Assembly: GCF_014905175.1 (NCBI RefSeq)
Contig: NC_057790.1
Location: 24,826,469-24,890,468, forward strand
DNA: 64,000 nucleotides
Origin: Aphidius gifuensis
Taxonomy: Eukaryota > Arthropoda > Insecta > Hymenoptera > Braconidae
Reading direction: 5' to 3'
Positions 41,901 to 50,120 of this stretch are shown here, in pieces. Both the position numbers and the translations under genes were made by a program. The notes beneath the pieces were generated by a model. It worked only from the letters and a program-made list of their open reading frames with translations, was not told the DNA's origin and ran no database searches. Within the stretch, counting starts at the first letter, position 1; each line of letters begins with the position of its first letter.

Positions 41901-42759
41901 AAATTACCATATATGGTGTATGTGGTGATTTTAAATTTTTAATTTCATTAAATGTTACATCTTTTACTTCTTTATCATCATCATATATATACCATTTATT
42001 TTCCGATATATCTTTATTATATGTATAATAATGTCCACTTCTAATTTTTTCACCATTATGTACAGTAACACTATGTATCTCATAATTTTCATTTTTTACT
42101 TTTATAGATTTATTCAACTCTACATAATCGTGTATCTTATTAATTATATTATTTTTTACACTAGATCGTTTCAATAATAATATTAAATGTAATGGTGTTT
42201 GTATTATTTCTGTAGTTTTTGTTTTATCACGTTCTACCTTGCAATTATCGCATTTTACATTTTCTAAAGTTTCTGATTTTAAACAATTATCAAACATATC
42301 TTGTATTGTTAAATTTTTATTTGACGAAAAACATAATTGTAAATTATTAAAACTTTCAATATTTATTGTTGTATTATTACAATTTGTACATTTATGTATT
42401 ATTTTAAATTTTCCTACAAAAAATTTTTCAATTATTTTTTTTAAATCTTCATATTGATTACATAATGCAAATAATTGAATTAAAAATTCTGAACAATCTT
42501 CTTGTCTTGTATATTTAAAATTTTTAGTGAAAGTTGAATTTTTTAAACTTTTTATAAATTCTTCTGGTGATTTTGCTATAGGTTCTAAAGAAATAGATAA
42601 TGATTCAAATAATGTACTCAGTTGTCTAATTATAGAAGAATTATGTTCATTTTTATTTATTATATCATCACGAAAATCTTTTATTGCATGTAAAACTTGA
42701 ATAATTGAATTTAAATAACAATTAGAACCTAAATTTTCAAGACCTACTCTTTTAATCAT
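38941..42759 (-). CDS. USP-zinc knuckle-Fanzor fusion protein (TnpB-like RNA-guided nuclease)
   Basis: One uninterrupted 1272-residue ORF without introns. Residues 1 to about 290 form a ubiquitin-specific protease domain. It has a Cys box with C14 in GSNCYLN, a QEDCSEF motif at 86-92, a zinc site C124/C127/C170/C173, and a His box with H243 in SGHYYTY followed by WYIYDDD (D260-D262). All catalytic positions are present. An Asn/Asp/Lys-rich linker covers about 295-440. Three zinc knuckles of the pattern CX2CX4HX7C start at C454, C481 and C542. The C-terminal half is Fanzor. RuvC-I has D908 in FDPGG, RuvC-II has E1194 in VNEYNT, the zinc ribbon is C1201/C1204/C1220/C1223, and RuvC-III has D1230 in HRDINSS. 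Fanzors are OrfB/TnpB relatives shown to be guide-RNA-directed DNA nucleases. The start is the first ATG and the USP Cys box follows at once, so little can be missing. Codons end mostly in A/T like the host genes. The fusion is inferred from one frame; transcription is unproven. Confidence 0.93.
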   Translation of the reverse strand: MIKRVGLENLGSNCYLNSIIQVLHAIKDFRDDIINKNEHNSSIIRQLSTLFESLSISLEPIAKSPEEFIKSLKNSTFTKNFKYTRQEDCSEFLIQLFALCNQYEDLKKIIEKFFVGKFKIIHKCTNCNNTTINIESFNNLQLCFSSNKNLTIQDMFDNCLKSETLENVKCDNCKVERDKTKTTEIIQTPLHLILLLKRSSVKNNIINKIHDYVELNKSIKVKNENYEIHSVTVHNGEKIRSGHYYTYNKDISENKWYIYDDDKEVKDVTFNEIKNLKSPHTPYMVIYKKKDDNVNLPEKNKQVKRKNDDDDYLINKKKFKPNKDIKRKIDNKNSDISCIVEKKQKNNNNNNKLEISKTSIFHRNNIISVDDDDDDDDGTNKSNNLTPIITNNTTNSLCNNINNINMNSLNNTSNLLCQNMKNAKILGSTDTLDIDIDDLPDDGKWSNNKLKGKCIDCYRIGHASKKNKLCEFSDYRQKITCTDCKKKGHKSKRSSWCLSYKKNKIDDDNNTSKAINVTNSINNSNIIIKQINQSKTTSSIICKDCNETGHATRRSKICKDYKLTPLERKFGKDTKLEMYSVQMGLNNLCDNELIKNEIINTVKELSGLSIEKSIQFEYFLRHKDRWLLNKIITSNTLPRLEHIGKFLHKDYKPQSSNDDAIEIEKLTKEFRKLNCNKNEERRQYDCTGRSPLFDEEYKIFITNFSNNVKMHAESRVRKFILRELNKNEENDVKKERISWYKANRMAINLFCNGKIDEKLANHELFIKHKNLKFQSFYDKWWQFLEFFMDLQKYIKFKLVPIQSPGLKCQTITTTGAYTLLRKLFKDDGAQSSRTGALDDDKPNEMWDKLLPNLKNHERINKAFAYSISTNGIYVTIHCARPINEPNVKKDIYKKSINIDEYDGVYAFDPGGVYPLAGIFVKNINDIGDETKEKKILLKATSWRYRTGQYHRKYKLHNLGYDKLEIYLQELMEMKEFKDIDVDDPSNYINITKFRLKWFDRAQIFFQRRKIAWLSWNAKINDRRELARFVNYIRYGQEKYHPNKKDLPKHNKTKYKYLKYGPKTEQQTIRINKKIENTKILKTKMAENRKIKTAARIERRDNILKKLKEKKNKNKAVSISPATNPVNEGKLKKQKKNKKSKKEKVNLPKNNGKVLVFIGRVEMPSGIKGHVQAPLCRITRELAKCPDIDIAFVNEYNTTKLCYKCGEKCFVSISPDRYVYCKNCKTVLHRDINSSKSIMNLALADYGIKPTSFVKNYSSYRPNYNKVDNINNP

Positions 42760-43680
42760 TTTGTATATATATTTTTAATTGATCAAATAAATATATTTAT
42801 AAAGATATTTTTTTTACAGATATTTTTATAGATATTTTTATAGATATTTATTCAGATATTTTTATAGATATTTATTCAGATATTTTTATAGATATTTTTA
42901 TAGATATTTTTACAGATATTTTGTCAGATATTTATACAGATATTTTGTCAGATATTTATACAGATATTTTGTCAGATATTTTCAGATATTTATACAGATA
43001 TTTTCAGATATTTTGTCAGATATTTTCAGATATTGTCAGATATTTTCAGATATTTTGTCAGATATTTACAGATATTTTGTCAGATATTTTCAGATATTTA
43101 TACAGATATTTTCAGATATTTTGTCAGATATTTTCAGATATTGTCAGATATTGTCCTCTCTTATTGGGTATCTGTAAAATAAAAAATTTTTACATTAAAT
43201 TATGTTTATATAAATTTGATATTTAAATGGAAATTTTAAATATCAAATAGTTGTTAAAAATAAAAAAATAAAAATTCAACTTACTATTCAATTAGAGAGG
43301 ACGATGATTAATCTGTTATAACCCGCGGTGATAATGATGTTGATGACGTTGGTGTTGAATCAACGGCACTGAGGGTTAAACAGATTTTCAACAACTGAAT
43401 GATGACAACAAACAATTTTTCAATAACTTCGTTGAAATCTGGAAAAAGTCAAATAAATACATTATTTATTTTATTGTAATCAGGAAAAAAAAAAATTACA
43501 CAAAAATTCAATTGTATGCTCTTTTCCTCTTATCCTCCTCCTCTTATTCCTTGCACTTTCTTTTTTTATACCATTATACATTTTATACATTAAATTATGT
43601 TTATATAAATTTGATATTTAAATGGAAATTTTAAATATCAAATAGTTGTTAAAAATAAAAAAATAAAAATTCAACTTACC
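42760..43680 (-). promoter_or_regulatory. Predicted spliced 5' leader of the USP-Fanzor gene
   Basis: On the minus strand a strong acceptor, a T-rich tract ending TTTTACAG, lies at about 43190-43172, so a leader exon would start at 43171 and run into the ATG at 42759. Two candidate donors upstream match it: ATG|GTAAGT after 43680 and ATA|GTAAGT after 43285. They sit at the same place in two duplicated copies. A further donor, AAATAG|GTAAGT, follows 45364. The leader exon would contain the whole ATATCTG minisatellite. This is inferred from splice signals alone. Confidence 0.4.
42802..43155. repeat. Minisatellite, 10-12-bp units around AGATATTT
   Basis: About thirty tandem units of AGATATTTTTAT, AGATATTTATTC, AGATATTTTGTC, AGATATTTATAC and AGATATTTTC occupy this interval, with local higher-order repetition. 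It ends 43 bp before the ATG of the USP-Fanzor ORF in transcript direction. It generates a spurious Ser-Asp-Ile-Tyr repeat frame on the plus strand, which I do not call as a gene. Confidence 0.95.
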
Positions 43681-43971
43681 ATTCAATTATAGAGAATGAT
43701 GATTAATCTGTTGAAACCCGCGTTGATGATGACGATAATGATGTTGAATCAACGACACTGATGGTTAAACAGATTTTCAATAACGCAGCTGAACGATTAC
43801 AACAAATGATTCTTCAAAAACTGCGTTAAAGTCTGAAAAATGTCAAATCAATAAATAAAAACTCAATTATATGCTTTTTTCTCCTCCTTTTCCTCCCTTG
43901 CTATTTTCTATATCTATATCTATCCTCCTCCTCCTCCTCCTCTTAATCCTTGCTCTTCTTTTTATACTCCA
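43190..43971. repeat. Direct duplication of a 0.38-kb segment
   Basis: Copy A is about 43190-43572 and copy B about 43585-43971. Both share TACATTAAATTATG, the block TAAATATCAAATAGTTGTT, TTCAACTTAC, GATTAATCTGTT, a GTTAAACAGATTTTCAA block, and a C/T-rich end with CCTCCTCCTC. They differ by substitutions and short indels. Each contains a GTAAGT splice-donor-like site on the minus strand at an equivalent position. Confidence 0.85.
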
Positions 43972-44137
43972 CTAGCGCCTCTCGCCAGCCGCAAGCAGCC
44001 ATCTCAGTTGTTTCTATATGCTATATGCCTATTCCAATGACATGTCATCATGTGGTGTTATTAACATTTGAAGGTTATGGGCATTGATATTTTTTGACAG
44101 ATATAAAATGTTGTTATTATTACATATGTATATGCAA

Positions 44138-44231
44138 TTAGCGCCACCTACTTATATCAATTTATACAACATGCACGTGATTAATCTGATACACCAATCA
44201 GATTCCAGTAAATTAAAAAATGAGGCGCTAA
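44138..44231. repeat. Short inverted repeat TTAGCGCC...GGCGCTAA
   Basis: A perfect 8-bp inverted pair frames 94 bp. It is uncommon by composition in such AT-rich DNA. It could mark a tiny foldback element, but flanking duplications are not evident. Confidence 0.3.
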
Positions 44232-44970
44232 GTTTGAAAAATGACGCGTATAATATTTTTTTATTATTCATATTTTTTTTATCAACTTGGAATCATTAGA
44301 TCTTAGATAATCAGAATATTATGTACTAATTCATTCTACGCAAACATTGAATTTTTACCCTATAAATAACGAAAAAAAAATATATATTTACTCTAAAATG
44401 TTTATATGTGTATACAAATGTGTGAGATTTTTTAAATTAATTCCTTATCTATTTTAAAGAAAAGAGTAGAGGCTAATTTTCACTCATAAAATCAAGATTC
44501 GTATATATACTATATAAATAATGATGTCGTTGTCACTTAGCACATAGCAACAACTTTGTTTTCCTAAAACGTCATTTGAATTTTTTTACCAACATGGCGT
44601 CTTGAAAAAAAAAAAAAACTGACATGAATGCCATCTATTGAAGAAAGTGTGAAATAAAAATTCAAAAGAAAAAAAAAAAAAAAATACTTAAATATAATAA
44701 CATATAAAGGGGAGAGAGAACAGACAAAGGGAACAAAAAAAAGTCTAAAAAGTATATTTACAAAACATGTACAAACTCTTTTTTCCTTCTTATTTCTTAC
44801 TTTTTTCCGCGTATATCTATACTCCTCCTCCCCCCTTTTTCCTTGCTATCTTATTTTACGTATATTTACTCCTCTCTCCTCCTCTTCCTCCTCTTTCACC
44901 TAGCCTTTTACGTTATACGAAAACTACTCCGAAAATTATCAAAATACAATTATTAAATTATAAATTACGA

Positions 44971-45312
44971 ATTACAAATAAAAAAATTCAAATAAATAAT
45001 ACGAAAAAACTAATAATATATTATTATTATTATTATCAATTGTACAATAAATGAAAATGATGCTATTTATTACACCACGCGTTGGAGACAAAGAAAACGT
45101 GAAAATTAGAATTCAAATTGTATAATTATACAATAAATAATTATATCAAAAGATTTACAAATAAAAAAATTTAAATAAATAATACGGAAAAACTAATAAT
45201 ATATTATTATTATTATAATTAAAAAACAACAAGAATAATGCATTAATTGTACAATATTAATGAAAATGATGCTATTCATCACCACGCGTTGAAGACAAAG
45301 AAAATGTTAAAA
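44971..45312. repeat. Direct duplication of a 0.15-kb segment
   Basis: Copy 1 (about 44971-45107) and copy 2 (about 45152-45312) share AATACG(A/G)AAAAACTAATAA, an ATT microsatellite, GAAAATGATGCTATT and CCACGCGTTG(G/A)AGACAAAG. They lie upstream of the USP-Fanzor gene in transcript direction, beyond the 43.2-43.97 kb duplication. No coding content is seen. Confidence 0.8.
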
Positions 45313-45363
45313 TAATGAAAAAAAAAATGAAATAATAAAATTATTGTTATTTATTTGACTTAC

Positions 45364-45480
45364 CTATTTGTTGATAATAATTGATCACTTAAATTATATA
45401 AATATTTATAATTTATCAATATGATTAACAAAGATACAAATTTTTTTTATTTTATACTGAGTGTATTATGCATTAACTAT
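45364..45480 (-). promoter_or_regulatory. Possible upstream leader exon or promoter
   Basis: A consensus 5' splice site, AAATAG|GTAAGT, lies at 45364/45363 on the minus strand with AT-rich sequence upstream. It would fit a distal first exon of the USP-Fanzor transcript. There is no independent evidence for a transcription start. Confidence 0.2.
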
Positions 45481-45749
45481 GTCGACGACCATATCACACA
45501 AGGTAAAACAATAGAAGAGAAAATGTTAGCTGAGAAAACTTGAAAAGTAAATAATCGGAAGAATTCGGTCATCATCGGCTAACCAATGAAAATTTAGACA
45601 ATTGACTATACACAAAAAAAAAAAAACCATTTGAAAATATACTTTTAAACGTCATCACGTGATCATTACATGATCTGCTACAAACATACACACATGTTAA
45701 TTATAGTTAAAAAATAGGAAATGTCAATTTATCATTATTATAAAATATT

Positions 45750-46894
45750 GTTTATTTATGTTAAAATATTGTTTAATTATGTTAAAATATCAAATGGTGT
45801 ATCAGAATTGTTTGAGCCTACATCGGGTGTTCCCCAAGGTTCTAACCTTGGGCCACTATTGTATTTGATATTTATAAATGATATTGCTAAAAATATTAAT
45901 GGCAATATATTATTTTTTGCTGATGATGCAAAAATTTATTTAGTGATTAAAGATTTAAATGACTGTTTGGTATTACAAAGAACCATAGATGAATTTTCAG
46001 CACTTTGTAATTTAAAAAAAATTAAGATCAATGAGAATAAATGTGAGGTTGTTTCATTTTCAAGGAGTAGGAAGATAATACAATTTAATTATGTATTAAA
46101 TAATGTTAAATTAAAGAGATCTTTATTTAAAAAAGATCTTGGTGTTATTTTTGATACTAAATTGTCATTTAATCTACATATTGACTCTATGTTATCAGAA
46201 GCTTTTTAAATATTGTGTATAATTAGGCAAGCTAATAAATTTAATGATGTAAATATAGTTAAGTTATTATTTAATAGTTTAGTACGCCCGAAAGTTGAAT
46301 ATGCTGTTACTGTATGGAATCCAGATAAAAAATATTTAATTCTTAAAATTGAAAGGCTACAAAGGAAATTTATTAGAGTGTTTTTATGGACCTTGTATCA
46401 TGAGACGTATGGTAAAGGATTTGATAATAATATAATGTGTAAAAGAGTAGGGTTGATCTCTTTGGAAAGGAGAAGAGAGTTAATTGTGGCTGCTATGTGT
46501 ATCAATTTGGTTAATGGATTCATTGACTGTGAAAATTTATTAAAAGAAATGAATATTAGTGTACCTACACGAAGGCAGTTACGACATGTACCCCTCCTTT
46601 CTACCTGGATCAGCCAAATTCAATATTTTCCATGAGCAAGCCATCGACAACTTTAATGTTGTCTGTTAACAATTTAGCTAAAACATTATCTGATTTTAAT
46701 TACTTAACACTTAATAGGGCTATTAATTTATCGATACTTGCAAGATTAACTTTAAATAATTGATTTAAATTATAAGTAATTGGTAAGAGATTGTATTTTA
46801 GTTATTAAGTTTATATTATTAATGAAATTGTATTTCTGTATTTCTTTTTTTTTGGACCCAGTAATTTGGTATTAACCAGTTGGGTAATAAAGGA

Positions 46895-46927
<33 letters not shown>

Positions 46928-46929
46928 AT
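45750..46929 (+). mobile_element. 5'-truncated non-LTR retrotransposon (LINE) fragment
   Basis: The 3' part of a reverse-transcriptase ORF is followed by a short 3' UTR and a (TTA)n tail at about 46895-46929. The 5' half of the element, including endonuclease and RT fingers, is missing, as usual for LINE insertions. Similar sequences, ATTGTTTATTT near 45750 and AATTGTTTATTTT just after the tail near 46931, may be a target-site duplication. The clade is not certain; the RT motifs fit the Jockey/I/CR1 group of insect LINEs. Confidence 0.8.
45780..46635 (+). pseudogene. LINE reverse-transcriptase fragment with an in-frame stop
   Basis: The frame carries RT motifs TSGVPQGSNLGPLLY (palm and primer-grip region) and FADDAKI (the catalytic aspartate pair), then KINENKCEVVSF, the usual following block. 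A TAA at 46207-46209 interrupts it. The same frame continues with the LINE RT C-terminal region (LFNSLVRPKVEYA, VWNP, IERLQRKFIR) to a TGA at 46633-46635. The fragment is 5'-truncated, so it cannot be active. It was copied into the Fanzor segment after that segment formed. Confidence 0.85.
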
Positions 46930-46935
46930 AAATTG

Positions 46936-47218
46936 TTTATTTTTTTTTTTAATTTTTATAATTATTATTTTTTACAGCATCATTTGAAAATTATAAATTT
47001 CTCCTCTTATACTTGTGATTTTTCTATCTATACCTACTCTTTTTCTTCTTTTTCTCTTTTTTTTCATCATGTCGTGTAAATAACAAAAAAAAAAAACGAA
47101 AAAAAAAAATGAAATTTTCAATTAGACAAAAAATTAATTTACAAATAATATTTGACGATGCGCCTAATAGAGTTTATTAAAGATTAATAAAGAACAAAAA
47201 AAAAATTAAATAATTTAG
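46936..47218. other. Non-coding spacer between LINE tail and ORF remnant
   Basis: AT-rich sequence with T-rich tracts and no supported frame. A TTTTTTACAG acceptor-like sequence occurs on the plus strand near 46978, but no exon follows it convincingly. Confidence 0.4.
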
Positions 47219-47493
47219 TCACTTTTTAGAGTTGTATGCTTCTGCTATAGCATCAATATCAATTTGAGTGAATATTTCATCATCAGATTCATTATTCAAA
47301 AAAAAATCATTTGAAAAACTTGATGACCAATTATTCACTATTGATTTTGATGTATTTTTATTATTTGATTGATTCAAATTATCAGATAAATTTTTATCAT
47401 TAGAATTTTGTATAATTTGTAAATCATCAATATTACATTCAAAATTACAAATATTATCACAATTTTCAGTAATACTGACCAGGGCGAGTTATC
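47219..47493 (-). pseudogene. C-terminal remnant of an unidentified Asn/Ser/Asp-rich protein
   Basis: Reading the minus strand from about 47493 gives about 90 codons to a TGA at 47219-47221. There is no ATG at the start and a stop codon immediately upstream. The peptide is rich in Asn, Ser, Asp and Lys and ends with an acidic, well-formed tail (NNESDDEIFTQIDIDAIAEA, then YNSKK). It reads as real coding sequence, with A/T-ending codons and amphipathic content, and its 5' part has been lost. I do not recognise the family. It could be what is left of a second gene of the element, such as a transposase or helicase. Confidence 0.5.
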
Positions 47494-47766
47494 GTTCTTG
47501 GCCATATGCAACTTTCATATGTGAGACCTACTACGTTTGTGTTTTAGATTTCTCTGTGAGGATATATTAACAGTGTTACATTTTATTTATACCTATAACA
47601 TACATAAATTTACCTTGATTGTTATCTTTAATTTATTTATTTTATTCTATATTTTAGTGTTTAACTATTTTTTACATTGTAAATTTACTATTTATTTTTT
47701 TATCAATTTTATAAAAAATAAAAAATGAGAAATATTAAATAATTACCCAAGTAAAAATTGAAATGA
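47494..47766. other. Spacer inside the Fanzor segment
   Basis: This runs from the broken end of the ORF remnant to the inner end of the right arm. About 47475-47550 is less AT-rich than the rest and does not match the flanks, so it may be the end of another insertion. No gene is recognised. Confidence 0.35.
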
Positions 47767-48642
47767 AAATACGATAGAGTAAAATGACAACACTATATGG
47801 CTATTTTTATTTATTTTAAATTGTGAATAGAAAAAAAAAGGAAAAACAGACGTGTAAAATTTATATTTTTATCGTAAAGCATTTTTGTTTAGAATTTTTT
47901 TTTCGGCAATGAAAAATCATGATAATAATAACTTAAAAATATAAGTGAATATTTTTTCAAGTTCATTATGTTTACAAAATAAATGTCAAAATTAAGATGT
48001 GTCATTGCCATGTATAATCAAAAATTCTGCAAAACAAGTATAATAAATAATCATCGAAAAAAATAAAGAGCCTTTTTTCAGATTGGAGTTGTAAAATTCT
48101 TCAACAGAAAATAGACAAAAAAAAAAAAAGCCAAATGACAAAGAAAAAATACAAAACAATTCACCTATATAATATTTCGAAAAAATAAAATCAATCATAT
48201 GTTGATAAAAAAAAAATTAAAATTAATATTCCTCAAGACTTGCAATTTAATTTATATTTAAAATAAATCGTAAATTATTTTTTGTTTTTTTTAAAAAAAC
48301 ATACTTAATCTCATTGTAAAAAAATGTATTTTTTGTTTTTTTTTCTGTTGTTTTTCAAAAATCAATTGTTAATCAACAAAAGAAAATATAAAAAATGAAT
48401 TTTTCAATATTTGATATAAAAGAAAAACCACTATGAATTATCATAAGTATGTAAAATAGATATCTATATTTTCATTTTCTTTGTTATATTTATATTATAT
48501 TTATACTCCAAAAGAATTTTTGCATTATGATGTCAGAGTGTCAGTGTCAGTGTTGTTGTTAAAATACTCATAAGAACAATCACCATGATAAAAAAATATA
48601 ATTTAATTAATTTTTTAATATTAAATTTAGCTAATTTAATTT
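47767..48642. repeat. Right arm of long inverted repeat, carrying the PPT2 promoter
   Basis: This is the reverse complement of 37947-38786 with a few substitutions and indels. It contains the region upstream of PPT2, its ATG at 48585 and the next 18 or so codons, where similarity to the left arm fades out. Because it holds functional gene sequence, it is likely the source copy and the left arm the derived one, if the arms arose by duplication. Confidence 0.9.
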
Positions 48643-49702
48643 ATTGTAAATTACCATATCGTCCAGTTGTTATTATCCATGGTGTATTAACTGGTAGTGA
48701 AAGTATGGAACTGATAAGTTCAAGGATACAAGAGGTAAATAGAAAAAAATGTAAACAAAGAAATAAATATAAAATAATAAAAATAATTTTTTTTTTCAAA
48801 GATGCATCCTGGTACTCAAGTATACAATACACCACGTTATGCTGGATGGAATAGTTTGGAGCCAATGTGGCATCAAGTTGAACAAATTGGTGAAGATGTT
48901 ATGGCTATTGCAGCAGCATATCCAGAAGGTATACATCTTCTTGGTTACAGTCAAGGTGGTCTTGTTGCACGAGCAATATTACAAAGATATCCAGAACACA
49001 ATGTACGAACATTTATTTCACTTAGTTCACCACAAGCTGGTCAATTTGGAAGTTAGTCATTCATTTCTTTTTATTTATTCAATTTTAAATTTAAAAAATA
49101 GTTTATTTATTTTTTCATTTAAATATCATTGTCATAATGTTACAGCAAAATTTTTACGTTTATTTTTTCCTGATTTGGTTTGTGAAACTGCTTATGAATT
49201 ATTTTATTCAAGAGTTGGTCAATTAAGTAGTGTTGGAAATTATTGGAATGATCCCTATGAACAAGTATGTTATTTTAAAAAACAAAAAAACTAATTTCAA
49301 TTATTAATAATGTATTTTTTATTAATTAGGATGTTTTTTTGTTTTTAGAAATTATACATGAAGTATTCGAAATTTTTACCGTTTGTAAATAATGAAGCCA
49401 AGTCATTGAACACTACGTTATTTAAAGCAGCATTAACAAAATTAAATAAAATGGTACTGATTGGTGGTCCAGATGATGGTGTGATAACCCCATGGCAAAG
49501 TAGTCAATTTGGTTATTATAATAATAACGCAACAGTTGTTGATATGAGAGAAAGAGAAATTTATCAAACTGATGCAATTGGACTTAAGACACTTGATAAT
49601 GAAAAAAAATTAACAATTCATACTGTAGCACAAATACCACATTTTATGTGGCATAAAAATATATCAATTGTTGATAAATATATTTTACCATATCTCGATT
49701 GA
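48585..49702 (+). CDS. PPT2: Lysosomal thioesterase PPT2 homologue (four exons)
   Basis: Palmitoyl-protein-thioesterase-family hydrolase acting on thioesters in the lysosome. Exons 48585-48734, 48802-49051, 49146-49264 and 49349-49702 have GT-AG borders and give 290 residues. A signal peptide covers about residues 1-21. The oxyanion and strand region is VVIIHG at 28-33. The nucleophile is S100 in GYSQGG, the acid is D215 or D216 in GGPDDGVITPWQSS (a PPT2 hallmark), and the catalytic His is H275 in MWHKN. SLSSPQ(A)GQFG after the nucleophile also matches PPT2 rather than PPT1. The promoter and first 18 or so codons lie inside the right inverted arm. An AATAAA is at about 49870. The gene converges with the carboxypeptidase downstream. 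Confidence 0.95.
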
Positions 49703-50120
49703 AAATTAATTTAGTTTTATAAAAAAATATTAATTATTAAACAGTGATATAAATTGATAATTAAATTGAATAATTCAAGACTGAATTTTTGCAGCAAATT
49801 ACATTGAAATTATATTGAATTAAAAAATTATTTTTATAATTATAATTGAGATTATCTAAATTGAAATTAAATAAAAAAATTTTCAAATGCAAATTATTTT
49901 ATTTTCATTTATTTATAAATATTATAGAGAATATTTTTTTATTTTTATTTTAACATACACTAGAAAAATATCAAGGTATAAAAAAAAAAATGTTTATGGT
50001 AACTTTTAAGTATTTGTTTTTTGTTTTTCTAAATAATTAATTAATCATTTAGAAAATTCATTCAAAAAAGTGAAAATAACACTGGAAATTTCATTTTTTT
50101 TTTTTCGATTTAACTTTGTT
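49703..50120. other. 3' intergenic spacer between convergent genes
   Basis: AT-rich sequence holding the 3' UTR of PPT2 on the plus strand and of the carboxypeptidase on the minus strand. AATAAA-type signals occur in both directions. There is no other content. Confidence 0.6.

Larger units (their letters stand above)
37947..48642. mobile_element. Fanzor-bearing segment bounded by long inverted repeats (10.7 kb)
   Basis: Two arms of about 0.85 kb in opposite orientation enclose the USP-Fanzor ORF, its 3' hairpin, a minisatellite, two sets of internal duplications, a 5'-truncated LINE and the C-terminal part of another ORF. Fanzor genes are known cargo of many eukaryotic DNA transposons, so a transposon with very long terminal repeats is one reading. 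Against it, the right arm contains the PPT2 promoter and first codons. I also see no clear target-site duplication just outside the arms. The alternative is an inverted duplication of the PPT2 5' region into which the Fanzor unit was inserted. No transposase gene is recognised inside. Confidence 0.55.

Noticed and set aside
38941..42759. Bacterial TnpB contamination
   Set aside because: The USP domain is eukaryotic, composition equals that of the host genes, and flanks are continuous with PPT2 and the inverted arms.
42802..43155. Regular short repeats resembling a CRISPR array
   Set aside because: Units are contiguous, 10-12 bp, and have no unique spacers; the host is a eukaryote.
42921..43226. 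Plus-strand frame with a Ser-Asp-Ile-Tyr repeat peptide
   Set aside because: It is a by-product of the ATATCTG minisatellite; unit length and composition explain it fully.
48839..49294. Alternative 151-codon frame inside PPT2
   Set aside because: It overlaps the well-supported PPT2 exons 2-3 in another frame across an intron.
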